NCBI RefSeq assembly: GCF_018986915.1
Contig: NZ_CP076723.1
Location: 3,597,001 to 3,661,000 of the forward strand
Length of the DNA stretch: 64,000 nucleotides
From: Geomonas oryzisoli
GTDB taxonomy: Bacteria > Desulfobacterota > Desulfuromonadia > Geobacterales > Geobacteraceae
Direction: 5' to 3'
The translations under genes were made by a program, and so were the position numbers. Below, piece by piece: positions 8,681 to 16,687 of the stretch. Under the pieces are notes generated by a model. That model worked only from the letters and a program-made list of their open reading frames with translations. It had not been told where the DNA came from and made no database searches. Numbering within the stretch: the stretch's first letter is position 1; every line of letters starts with the position of its first letter.

Positions 8681-10351
8681 GCCTCGACCGACTCCCGCCT
8701 GGGCGGCACCCTCCAGGGCGGCCTCGTCAGCGGGGTCCAGTTCCAGCGCCCTCTGGTAATGGCGCGCCGCCGCGGCACGATCCCCCTGCGCCAGGGTCAA
8801 CTCCCCCAACGCCACATACGCGGGCAGGTGGTTGGGAACGAGCTGCGCCAACTGCCGGTAGGATCGCGCGGCGCCAGCCAGGTCGTCGGCACGTTCCTGC
8901 AGCCCCGCCAACTGCAGCCATCCCCAGGGGTTGTCCGGTTCCTGCCGTGTCATGGCGCGGCAGATCCTTACCGCGCCCTCCCAATCCCCGTCCTGCTCCA
9001 GCGCTTCCGCCTGCAGCAGCTCGGTCACGAAGCTGTACCCCACCAGCTCCCGCTGCGCCGCGAAGTCGGCACGAGTGAACCGCGCCTTCTTGCCGGCCTT
9101 TTGCAGCGCTTTCATCATGGACTGGCGCGAGCATTCCACGAACGGGTCGCGGCGCACCAGAAACCCCTCCCCTTCTTTTTCCTCGAAGAGCTGGGCCGGA
9201 ACCTCGCGCCGCCGCACCGCGCCGTGCAGCAGTTCCGTTCCCGGGTAGTACACCAGGGGTGATACTTGCCCGTCCTGGGGCCTGATCCTATCGATCAGGC
9301 GCACGGTCTGCTGCAGGTCCTCGTCGGTTTCCCCGGGAATCCCGGTGATCAGATAGACGGAGAGGTTGATCCCCGCCTTGCGCGCGGCGGCCGCGGCACG
9401 CTCCACGTCGGCCGGCAGTATCTTCTTCCCCAGCGCCTTGAGCATCTCCGGCGAGCCAGACTCCACGCCGAACTGGATGCACTCGCATCCGGCGCGCTTC
9501 ATGGCCACCAGCATCTCCTGGTCCACGGCGTTGACGCGGGACTGGCAGTTCCAGAGGATGTGCAGCCGCTGCTCTTCGATCAGGCGGCAGATCTCCAGGA
9601 CGCGGGCGCGGTTGGCGGTAAAGGTGTCGTCCCGAAAGGAGAAATAGATCAGCCCGAAGCGCTCCTTCAACAGCCGCAGCTCCTGAACCACGGAGGCGGG
9701 GGAACGGAAACGGACGCCGCGCCCCCAGAACAGGGGAGACGAACAGAAGAGGCAGCTGGCCGGGCACCCCCGCGAGGTGATCACGAATTCGAGCTGGCGC
9801 CGCAGGTCGACCCCGATGGTCTCGCCCGGGTCCGCGCCCGGCAGGGGGAGCCGGTCCAGCTCGGCTACCGCAGCACGCGCAGGCCCCAGGGCCACATCGT
9901 TTCCCTCCCGGCAGGCAACGCCCGCGACCTGGGACAACGGCCGCCCTTCGCTACGTGCCTGCACCAGTTCCAGCAGGGTCTGCTCCCCTTCCCCCAGCAC
10001 GATGGCGTCCACCTCCCGGTGCCGTTCCAGTTGCTCACGCCAGGAATGGGTGGCGTGCGGTCCGCCGAAGACGACGCAGCAGGCGGGATCGACTTCCTTG
10101 GCGAGCGCGGCCAACCGGACGGATTCCGAGCGGTTATGGGTGAACTGGGAGACGCCGACCAACTCCGGGGAGAGCCGCTGCAGCAGGTGGCGCACCTCGC
10201 TCCAGGAAGTGCGGGAAAGGTTGGCCAGGATGACCCGGTGCCCGGCCTCCCTGAGCACCGCGCTCAGGGAAAGCAGGCCGACCGGCAAGAGCGAGGTGAA
10301 CGGGTCCTTCGCCCCTTGGGGATGACACTTGTACGCCAGTAGAATCTTCAT
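8675..10351 (-). CDS. B12-binding radical SAM protein with C-terminal TPR repeats
   Basis: 558 residues in three parts: a cobalamin-binding-like Rossmann domain (about 1-140, GVSQFTHNRSE, VFGGPHATH), a radical SAM core with CxxxCxxC at Cys196/200/203 (SRGCPASCLFC), and two or three tetratricopeptide repeats (about 445-550, e.g. AARHYQRALELDPADE). The architecture is that of class B/E radical SAM enzymes; the substrate cannot be told. The TPR tail is an unusual addition and suggests a protein partner or scaffold role. It is transcribed alone between a shared terminator and the terminator of the next gene. Confidence 0.88.
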   Translation of the reverse strand: MKILLAYKCHPQGAKDPFTSLLPVGLLSLSAVLREAGHRVILANLSRTSWSEVRHLLQRLSPELVGVSQFTHNRSESVRLAALAKEVDPACCVVFGGPHATHSWREQLERHREVDAIVLGEGEQTLLELVQARSEGRPLSQVAGVACREGNDVALGPARAAVAELDRLPLPGADPGETIGVDLRRQLEFVITSRGCPASCLFCSSPLFWGRGVRFRSPASVVQELRLLKERFGLIYFSFRDDTFTANRARVLEICRLIEEQRLHILWNCQSRVNAVDQEMLVAMKRAGCECIQFGVESGSPEMLKALGKKILPADVERAAAAARKAGINLSVYLITGIPGETDEDLQQTVRLIDRIRPQDGQVSPLVYYPGTELLHGAVRRREVPAQLFEEKEGEGFLVRRDPFVECSRQSMMKALQKAGKKARFTRADFAAQRELVGYSFVTELLQAEALEQDGDWEGAVRICRAMTRQEPDNPWGWLQLAGLQERADDLAGAARSYRQLAQLVPNHLPAYVALGELTLAQGDRAAAARHYQRALELDPADEAALEGAAQAGVGRGK

Positions 10352-10362
10352 GCGCAGCCCAT

Positions 10363-10390
10363 AAAAAAATCCGGCCCGAGGGCCGGATTC
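10363..10390 (-). terminator. Terminator of the LysM-NlpC/P60 gene
   Basis: Perfect arms AATCCGGCC / GGCCGGATT around a 4-base loop; on the minus strand the stem runs into seven T. It lies directly after the stop at 10416. Confidence 0.85.
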
Positions 10391-10415
10391 GTTGACGATT
10401 GGTGGGGAAGACCGG

Positions 10416-11438
10416 CTAGTTGCTGGTCAGGCCATCCTCTTCCATCGAGTTTTCGGAGTTGTCCTCCTCGACGCCGAGGATCAGGTCGTCGAGTTTGAAG
10501 ACGTCGGGGTTGACCTTGGCGATCCGCTTGGCACCCAGAAAACGCGAGCGGTAGTAGGAGGTGTTCAGGGAGGAGATCACCACCCTGCGGTCACGCGAGG
10601 AGGCGTGGATCATCTTGTTGTTGCCCAGGTATATGCCGACGTGGGAAGGGTAAGACGCGTAGGTTGCGAAGAAGATGAGATCGCCCCTCTGCAGGTCCCC
10701 CGGCGCAACGGCGTTGCCGACCTCGAACTGTTCGCGCGCGGTGCGCGGCAGCGAGACTTCCAGTTCCTTGAAGACGTGCTGCACGAAGCTGGAGCAGTCG
10801 ATGCCCGAGCGCGAGCTCCCGCCGAAGCGGTAGCGGGTCCCGAGGAAACCGTAGGCGGATTTCTTCAGTTCCTTGATGCTGTCGGCCTTGAGTTCGGTGT
10901 TCTTGGAAAGATCGACCTGACGTTCGGGCTCGAGCGAGGCGAGTTCCTGAATACTCTGTTCGTAGTCCTTCTCATTGAACAAATCGGGGTGACGCAACTG
11001 CAGCTTCTTGGTAACCTTGACCTTCGGCTCGTCCGCAGGCTCGCGTTCCTTGAGTACCAGCACCTTTCCCGCCTTGACCCTGCTGCTGGTGAGGCCGTTC
11101 AGCCTCTTCAGCTCGGCGACCGAAACACCGGTCTTCTTGGCGATACGGGACAGGCTCTCGCTCTTTTTAACCTTGTACACCTTCGTGTCGGCGGCGGCCG
11201 ATGCGCTCTTCCCCTCGGATACGGAGCGGGGCGGGATGACCAGGAGCACGCGCGGTTTGACGCTGTTGCCGACCAGGTTGTTGGCAGCCTTCAGCTCTTC
11301 GACGGTGACGTTATATTTTTTGGCGAGCGAGTATAAGGTTTCGTGCTTTTTTACGCGATGGGTCTTTGCGGCGAAGGCGAGCGAAGGTACGGAGAGCATG
11401 ACGATGCACAGGGTAAAGAGCTTCAGGCTTTTTATCAT
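10416..11438 (-). CDS. Secreted LysM-LysM-NlpC/P60 peptidoglycan endopeptidase
   Basis: 340 residues. A signal peptide (cleavage near LAFA-AKT) is followed by LysM 1 (about 24-68), LysM 2 (about 85-130), a charged linker, and an NlpC/P60 domain with catalytic Cys215 (GIDCSSF), His in PSHVGIYLG and the third residue in MIHASS. It should cut stem-peptide bonds of peptidoglycan in the periplasm. ATG 11438 has AAGGAGG at good spacing. It lies downstream of the cyclase-YbbR gene on the same strand and has its own near-consensus promoter inside a dyad (11471-11510). Confidence 0.93.
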   Translation of the reverse strand: MIKSLKLFTLCIVMLSVPSLAFAAKTHRVKKHETLYSLAKKYNVTVEELKAANNLVGNSVKPRVLLVIPPRSVSEGKSASAAADTKVYKVKKSESLSRIAKKTGVSVAELKRLNGLTSSRVKAGKVLVLKEREPADEPKVKVTKKLQLRHPDLFNEKDYEQSIQELASLEPERQVDLSKNTELKADSIKELKKSAYGFLGTRYRFGGSSRSGIDCSSFVQHVFKELEVSLPRTAREQFEVGNAVAPGDLQRGDLIFFATYASYPSHVGIYLGNNKMIHASSRDRRVVISSLNTSYYRSRFLGAKRIAKVNPDVFKLDDLILGVEEDNSENSMEEDGLTSN

Positions 11439-11470
11439 GAATCCTCCTTCATTGTTTTAGAAAAAAAAGC

Positions 11471-11510
11471 GGGTGCGTCAATTTATATAACAAAAGACGC
11501 ACCCTGTCAA
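11471..11510 (-). promoter_or_regulatory. Near-consensus sigma-70 promoter overlapping a perfect dyad / terminator
   Basis: On the minus strand TTGACA (11505-11510), 17-bp spacer and TATAAA (11482-11487). The 9-bp arms GGGTGCGTC (11471-11479) and GACGCACCC (11496-11504) fill the left of the spacer and the start-site region. Read as RNA from the upstream cyclase gene, the same dyad is followed by GC and eight T, like a terminator. So one element may end the cyclase transcript and start, or control, the NlpC/P60 transcript. Confidence 0.7.
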
Positions 11511-11566
11511 CTTTTATGACCTTTTACTGCCCGGCCTGGAAACAAAACCCCTATCCTTTCAACAGC

Positions 11567-12736
11567 TTATCGCTTACGCGCCGACGGCCTCGGTTGTTTC
11601 TTTTCGACGGTCACCCGTACCAAAGAGCGGTCCAGGTTCACCACCACTACGCCGGGGGGGAGGCGGATCAGGTCCTTGCTGATCTGGATGTTGTTATTCC
11701 CTTCCTTTGCCTTGGACAGGTCCAGGTCCACCACGATGTCGAGGTTCTTGGGCGAGGCGACCAGGTTGGAAAAGGACTTGAGCTGCAGGTCCACCTCGTC
11801 AGGATAGCTGCGGGTCAGGGTGAGGTTGTCCGGGAGGTTGTGGAAGGTGACCGGGGCGGTCACGGTGAGGATCTCCCCCTGGCGGTAGGTGATCAGGAGC
11901 CAGCTCACCATAACCACGCAGAAGATGGCGACCTTGGGCCAGAAATTGGAGAAGAGCCGCTTGAAGACGCCGACGCGCTGTTCCTCGCGGGACAGCGGCT
12001 GCAACAGGGAAGTGAGCCGCTCGTGCAGCTGGGCCTGGGACGTCATCACCGCCAGCTCCCCCTGCAGCGACAGGGAGACCTCGCCCCGCTCCTCGGAGAC
12101 CACCACGATGACCGCGTCGGAGCGCTCGGAGAGGCCGAGGGCGGCGCGGTGACGGGTTCCCAGGTGTTGCGGCACCTCGGCGCTGACCGACAGCGGCAGA
12201 TGACAGGACGCGAGGGCGACCCGGCCGTCCTTGACCAGCACCGCCCCGTCGTGCAGCGGTGAACCTGGCATGAAGATGCTGGTGACCAGGGAACCGCTCA
12301 CCAGGGAGTCCATGGGAACACCGTGCAGAATCAGGTCATCCAGGAGCTCCTCGCGCTGAAAGACCACCAGGGCGCCGATGCGCTGGGAGGCGAGCGAGAA
12401 GACGGTGGCGGAGAACTCCAGCAGGTCGAGCCGCACCACGCTCTCCTGGTGTTCGAACAGGTTGCGCAAAAGGCTCAGGCGGTACAGGGCCTGCCGGATC
12501 TCGGCCTGGAACACGACGATCAAGAGGACCAGGAGCACGGTCCCCAGCTCCTGCAAAATCCAGCTCGTCATGAAGAGCCCCAAGCTCTTGGTGACGAAGT
12601 AGATCACCCCGAGGAACAGCAGCCCCAGCACTACCTGGAGCGCCTTGGAGTTCTTGAACCAGCTGTAGAGCTGGTAGAGCAGGAAGGTCATGATCAGGAT
12701 ATCGGCGATATCCTGCGGCCTGATTTGCGGGAACAA
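11567..12736 (-). CDS. cdaA: Membrane diadenylate cyclase fused to a YbbR/CdaR domain
   Basis: 389 residues. Three membrane helices (about 12-27, 36-50, 60-76), then a DisA_N/DAC domain with DGA at 163-165 and RHR at 195-197, the two motifs that bind ATP and metal for c-di-AMP synthesis. A further membrane helix (about 267-284) leads to a YbbR-type domain (about 285-378), which would be outside the membrane. In Firmicutes these parts are the separate neighbours CdaA and CdaR; here they are one chain. TTG 12736 is the likely start, six bases after AAGGAGG. It is not next to glmM or folP, the usual partners, but is followed by a cell-wall hydrolase. Confidence 0.9.
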   Translation of the reverse strand: MFPQIRPQDIADILIMTFLLYQLYSWFKNSKALQVVLGLLFLGVIYFVTKSLGLFMTSWILQELGTVLLVLLIVVFQAEIRQALYRLSLLRNLFEHQESVVRLDLLEFSATVFSLASQRIGALVVFQREELLDDLILHGVPMDSLVSGSLVTSIFMPGSPLHDGAVLVKDGRVALASCHLPLSVSAEVPQHLGTRHRAALGLSERSDAVIVVVSEERGEVSLSLQGELAVMTSQAQLHERLTSLLQPLSREEQRVGVFKRLFSNFWPKVAIFCVVMVSWLLITYRQGEILTVTAPVTFHNLPDNLTLTRSYPDEVDLQLKSFSNLVASPKNLDIVVDLDLSKAKEGNNNIQISKDLIRLPPGVVVVNLDRSLVRVTVEKKQPRPSARKR

Positions 12737-12922
12737 CGGGGGCCTCCTTGCGGAACGGCGCGGGCGGGGAGCCTGAAGCGGACGGCGTTAAAACATGGCG
12801 GGCCGCTTTTTGCTGGCAAGCCGTGGCGCTTTGTGCTAAAAATCAAGCCTTGCAAAACGGCTCCCCACAACGGGAAGCGGTCAAAATTTATAGCATTTCA
12901 GGCGCCAAAAAGGTAGGAAAAT

Positions 12923-13630
12923 ATGTACGCATTGTCGGAAAAGGGTGAGCGCATCCGCGCCATGTTCGGGAGCATAGCTCCGCGCTACGATCTTTTGAAC
13001 AGGCTCCTGTCGCTCGGCATCGACCGCCGCTGGCGCCGCTTCGCCGTCGGCAAGATCGGCCTGCGCGGCCCGGGGATGGTGTTGGACGTGGCCACCGGTA
13101 CCGGCGACGTGGCACTCGAAATAGCGACTCAGACCCCTGCTTCCGTCAACATCGTCGGCATCGACTTCACACCGGAGATGATCGAGCTTGGGCGCGTCAA
13201 GGTACAGGAGTCCCGCCACGCCGGGCGCATCAAGCTCGAGGTGGCCCCCTGCGAAGACATCCCCTACCAGGACGGCAGCTTCGACGCCGCCACCATCTCC
13301 TTCGGCATCAGGAACGTGGTCGATCGCATCAAGGGGTTGACCGAGATGCGCCGGGTACTCAAGGACGGCGGCAAGATCGTGATCCTCGAGTTCTCCACGC
13401 CGACCATGCCGGTCTTCAAGGACATCTATCACTTCTACTTCCTGAAGGTGCTCCCCAAGATCGGCGGCGCCTTCTCCCGGTTCAGCGCCTATCAGTACCT
13501 GCCCGACTCAGTCCTCGAGTTTCCCTCCCGCGAGGTGTTCAAGGGGATGATGGAGCAGGTCGGTTTCAAGGACGTGCACCACTTCGACCTCACCGGCGGC
13601 ATCGCCACCGTCTACGTCGGGACGAAATAG
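12923..13630 (+). CDS. menG: Demethylmenaquinone methyltransferase
   Basis: 235 residues of the UbiE/MenG family. Signature regions seen: MFGSIAPRYDLLNRLLSLG, the SAM-binding VLDVATGTGD, and ISFGIRNVVD. It transfers the last methyl group to demethylmenaquinone at the membrane; MenG rather than UbiE is inferred because menaquinone is the quinone of this lineage. ATG 12923 follows GGTAGG. It is divergent from the diadenylate cyclase with 186 bp between them, and ends at a hexamer array plus terminator. Confidence 0.93.
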   Translation: MYALSEKGERIRAMFGSIAPRYDLLNRLLSLGIDRRWRRFAVGKIGLRGPGMVLDVATGTGDVALEIATQTPASVNIVGIDFTPEMIELGRVKVQESRHAGRIKLEVAPCEDIPYQDGSFDAATISFGIRNVVDRIKGLTEMRRVLKDGGKIVILEFSTPTMPVFKDIYHFYFLKVLPKIGGAFSRFSAYQYLPDSVLEFPSREVFKGMMEQVGFKDVHHFDLTGGIATVYVGTK

Positions 13631-13633
13631 AAG

Positions 13634-13870
13634 CAGGTCAAGGTTGAGGTTAAGGTTAAGAAAAAGGCTGTGGTCAATGACCGCAGCCTTTTCTTTTGCC
13701 CCGAATCCCGGCACGAGAGGTCACCCCACTTAGCGGAGGTTCATGCGGATATATCGGGATGAGCCGATACATTTGCCACGCAGCGCAACACCTGATGCCG
13801 CGGCCCCCCTTGTGAAAGGGTGGGCAGTGGGGATTTGCCGTACCCCCAAAGCTTTCTTAACCTTAACCTG
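13634..13870. repeat. Bracket A2/A3: inverted hexamer arrays between convergent genes
   Basis: The plus-sense arm of AGGTTR hexamers (13634-13660) starts three bases after the menG stop. The inverted arm (13856-13870) overlaps the stop of the leftward methyltransferase, whose last codon and TAA are part of the array. Between them lie the menG terminator and a C/G-rich palindrome fragment (about 13805-13842) related to the CCCCTTTGCGAAGGGG elements elsewhere. Confidence 0.75.
13664..13696 (+). terminator. Terminator of menG
   Basis: AAGGCTGTGGTCA pairs with TGACCGCAGCCTT (one G-U), followed by TTCTTTT. Confidence 0.85.
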
Positions 13871-14438
13871 CTTTCTGAAACATGACCCGCGCCACCGGCA
13901 TCTCCGGTGCGTCGACCTCCTCTTCCAGCAGCAGAATCCTCCCCGGATAGCCTCCGAAAACCCGCCCCAACTCCCCAGGTTGCAACAGGAAATCCTTGCG
14001 ATGCTCTCCCGGCATCCCCGGCGCGTCCAGTATGGTCTCCATGAGCAGTACCCCTCCCGGGGCCAACGCATCCACCAGCGCCGGGATCAGATCCCGCATC
14101 AGAAAGTTGAAGTTGAGGATCAGGTGGTACTCCCCTTCCGGGCGCCAGGACTCCAGGTCGGCCTCGACGAACTCGACGCCGACACCGACCTCGGCCGCGC
14201 GTCTCCTGGCGCGCTCCAGTCCCCGCGGAGAGATGTCCACCCCGGTCGCCTGAAAACCGTGCTGCGCCAGGTAAATGCTGTTACGCCCCTCGCCGCAGGC
14301 AAGATCAAGCGCACGCCGCCCGGGAACCAGTGAGATGATGCGCTCCAGGGAGTCGGCCAACAGTCGCGAAGGGGTCAACGAAAAGAAATGTTCCGGGCCG
14401 CTGTAACGCTGGTCCCATTTGATGCGATCGGATTCCAT
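13863..14438 (-). CDS. Class I SAM-dependent methyltransferase, TehB/UbiG-like
   Basis: 191 residues. The N-terminus has WDQRYSGPEHFF, common in small Rossmann methyltransferases; motif I is ALDLACGEGRNS (about 40-51), followed by ATGVDISPRGLERA and a motif IV-like FNFLMRDLIP. The substrate is unknown; TehB-like and thiopurine-like enzymes share this look. Its last two residues and stop are written in a hexamer repeat, so the C-terminus may have been altered by the repeat. It converges on menG. Confidence 0.85.
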   Translation of the reverse strand: MESDRIKWDQRYSGPEHFFSLTPSRLLADSLERIISLVPGRRALDLACGEGRNSIYLAQHGFQATGVDISPRGLERARRRAAEVGVGVEFVEADLESWRPEGEYHLILNFNFLMRDLIPALVDALAPGGVLLMETILDAPGMPGEHRKDFLLQPGELGRVFGGYPGRILLLEEEVDAPEMPVARVMFQKAG

Positions 14439-14523
14439 ACCGTCCCCTCCCTGCCTTTCTGCAAGCCGTGCCCAAAATCCGCATTTTCGTTCCCATTGTC
14501 AAGCCTTTCCGCTGCCCGAAGGA

Positions 14524-14630
14524 GGGGACTGGCTCCGCCAGGTGCCTGTCCCCTTAGTCGTTGGGGGAGCTGGCTGAGCCCAAAGGAGCGTTCCGCTAGA
14601 GGGACTGGCACCTAAAGGAGCCAGTCCCTT
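14524..14630. repeat. Pair of GGGACTGGCTCC hairpins
   Basis: The first copy runs 14524-14553 (GGGGACTGGCTCC ... GTGCCTGTCCCC). The second, at 14599-14630, is a nearly perfect stem (AGGGACTGGC / GCCAGTCCCT, loop with TAAA). The two share the AGGGACTGGC core and look like copies of one mobile palindrome. Confidence 0.65.
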
Positions 14631-14637
14631 CTGCCGC

Positions 14638-14765
14638 CGGGAGAACTGCTTTGCGCCCCCCCTCCCCTTGCGGGAGGGGGTTAGGGGGTGGGGGAACTTG
14701 CCATGTTTTCCGCAGCTTGCAGCTTCACCCTCCCCCCAGCCCCCTCCCGTCAAGGGAGGGGGAGG
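14638..14765. repeat. Double-palindrome element G1
   Basis: A left hairpin (CCCCTCCCCTTGCGGGAGGGG, with GTTAGGGGGTGGGGG) and a mirror-image right hairpin (CCCTCCCCCCAGCC, CCCCTCCCGTCAAGGGAGGGG) surround GCAGCTTGCAGCTT. A homologous copy lies at 53404-53532, including the flank GGGAGAACTGC. Confidence 0.75.
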
Positions 14766-14827
14766 TGAACTCGCGACATTTTCTGTCACACACCTATGGT
14801 TTCCTGTAGAAAAACAGGAGGTGCACC

Positions 14828-15148
14828 ATGATCTACCTAACCAACGATGCGCTGGACCAGGCAGTTTATTTCGAGATGCGGGGCAAGGAAGCACTGCGCA
14901 CCGGCAAATCTTTCCAGCAGGTCTACCACGGGCTCCTGGGCAACGGGGTGCACGAAGTCGAGGTCACCCTGAAACGGAAACGGGGCTCCGTCGAGGTCGC
15001 CTTCGGCGATAGCGCCCTTTTCTGCTTCGTGGAAGAGGACGCCCTGCGCCGGATGCTGGAAGGGATGATGAAGGAAAAGACCGTGCACTGCCCCCGGCTC
15101 CCCCTGCTTGACTTCGACCTCACGGGCGGTAGCATTAGCAGATGCTAA
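14828..15148 (+). CDS. Small protein of unknown function
   Basis: 106 residues, no signal peptide and no membrane segment. I do not recognise the family. ATG 14828 has a strong AGGAGGTG site; the left part of this site can pair in a small hairpin (CCTGT 14803-14807 with ACAGG 14814-14818), which might modulate initiation. The protein is mixed alpha/beta in feel, with a charged middle (VTLKRKRGSVEV) and Cys residues near the end (VHCPRL, SRC). It lies upstream of the FadL-type gene on the same strand with 152 bp between them. Confidence 0.6.
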   Translation: MIYLTNDALDQAVYFEMRGKEALRTGKSFQQVYHGLLGNGVHEVEVTLKRKRGSVEVAFGDSALFCFVEEDALRRMLEGMMKEKTVHCPRLPLLDFDLTGGSISRC

Positions 15149-15300
15149 TTATTGCCGACCCCACGGGGTTCACATGCGAGCGAGTGTTCCACGGCGCACT
15201 GCTCCCCTCGGGCCAAAATCCTCCGGCTGACGCGGCCTTGCCACCTGCGGCAACGACGGTGGCGGCCGGTTACCGGCAGGATCGGCAGGGGGGAAAACCA

Positions 15301-16662
15301 ATGAAAAAATGGCTGTCGTGTGTTTTGATGCTCTGCGCCCTTACGGGGCTGTCCGGCGTCTGTCACGGAGCGGGCTTCAAGGTCAGCGAGCAGGGAGCCA
15401 AGGCGATGGCGATGGGGAACGCCTTCGCCGCCCAGGCCGACGACCCCAGCGCCCTGTATTTCAACCCCGCCGGCATCGCCTTTCTCCCGGGGATCCAGGT
15501 GAATCTTGGGGCGCTGGGCATCATGGTGCCCCAGACCGAGTTCAAAGGAACCACCCCCCTGTCCGGCACGGCCCCGCTGGACACGGGGACCGCCACGGCT
15601 ATCGAGCATTCACGGCGCGACATAGTCATCGCCCCCACCCTGTACGCGAGCTATGCGCTCGACACCCTTCCCCTTTGCTTCGGCTTCGGCGTCAACGCGA
15701 TCTACCCGCTGTCCAAGTCCTGGAGCGACTCCAGCGTCTTCCGCAACCAGGTCCAGATCGCGTCGATCAAGCCGGTCAATTTCCAACCCACCGTCGCCTA
15801 CCGTTTCGACGACCTGAACCTCGGGGTCGCCGCCGGCATCGACGTCACCTACGCGCAGGTGACGCTGCAGAAGTCGCTCTACTCGCCGGTCATCGACCCT
15901 ACCGCGCCGGCGCCCCCCTTCGGGGCCTACGAGCTGGGCTCGCTCGGTGTGGACGGCACCGGCACCGACGTGGGGTACAATTTCGGGCTCCTGTGGAAGC
16001 CGCGCAGCGACTTGAACTTGGGCCTCGCCTACCGGAGCAAGATCACGCTCGGCATCGAGGGAGACGCCAACTACCTCGCCACCACCCCGACGGGCATGGG
16101 CGCCATAGGCCTCGCCGACTCTGCCGTCTTCCCCTATACCAGGGCCCGCGCCAGCAGCAGGGCCTCCACCAGCATCCCCCTCCCCGACACCCTGGATATC
16201 GCGGTCGCCTGGCGCCCGACCCGGAAACTCACCCTGGAATTCGACGCCACCCGCACCGGCTGGAGCAGCTTCAAAAAGCTCGAGCTCCACTTCGACTCCC
16301 CCGAGTTCGCCGCCTTCAACAATCAACTCGACCCCAAAAACTGGCGCGATGCCTGGAGCTACAAGTTCGGCGCCCAGTACCAGTTGAATCAGCGTCTGGC
16401 CCTGCGCGCCGGCTACTCCTTCGATGAATCTCCCGTCCCGGACCGGACCGTGGACCCGCTGCTCCCGGACGCCGACCGGCACAGTTTCGCGGTGGGCGCC
16501 GGCATCGGCAACGCCCTGGGCACAGTCGACCTCGCCTACATGTGGGTGCACTTCGTGGACCGCACGGTGCACAACCAGGACATGACCGCCTTGCGCGGCG
16601 CCAACGGCGTCTTCAAGAGCGACGCCTACCTGTTGGCCGCCAACCTGAACCTGAAGTTCTGA
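15301..16662 (+). CDS. OmpP1/FadL-family outer membrane transport protein
   Basis: 453 residues from ATG 15301, chosen because AGGGGGG lies seven bases upstream and a signal peptide starts there (LSCVLMLCALTGLSG...CHG-AGF); an in-frame ATG at 15142 would add an unlikely tail. The mature start FKVSEQGAKAMAMGNAF and DDPSALYFNPAGIAFL are hallmark FadL sequence, and the chain ends in an aromatic residue (NLKF) as expected for a beta-barrel. FadL proteins let hydrophobic compounds cross the outer membrane. The lipase-like lipoprotein follows after 25 bp, which suggests uptake of lipid or ester products. Confidence 0.93.
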   Translation: MKKWLSCVLMLCALTGLSGVCHGAGFKVSEQGAKAMAMGNAFAAQADDPSALYFNPAGIAFLPGIQVNLGALGIMVPQTEFKGTTPLSGTAPLDTGTATAIEHSRRDIVIAPTLYASYALDTLPLCFGFGVNAIYPLSKSWSDSSVFRNQVQIASIKPVNFQPTVAYRFDDLNLGVAAGIDVTYAQVTLQKSLYSPVIDPTAPAPPFGAYELGSLGVDGTGTDVGYNFGLLWKPRSDLNLGLAYRSKITLGIEGDANYLATTPTGMGAIGLADSAVFPYTRARASSRASTSIPLPDTLDIAVAWRPTRKLTLEFDATRTGWSSFKKLELHFDSPEFAAFNNQLDPKNWRDAWSYKFGAQYQLNQRLALRAGYSFDESPVPDRTVDPLLPDADRHSFAVGAGIGNALGTVDLAYMWVHFVDRTVHNQDMTALRGANGVFKSDAYLLAANLNLKF

Positions 16663-16687
16663 CGCCTGATCGTCTGCGGAGGAAACC

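Larger units (their letters stand above)
14439..14827. other. Gene-free stretch made of repeats
   Basis: The 389 bp between the methyltransferase start and the small ORF at 14828 hold two GGGACTGGCNCC-type hairpins (14524-14553 and 14599-14630) and a 128-bp double palindrome (14638-14765). I see no convincing coding sequence in it. Confidence 0.6.
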
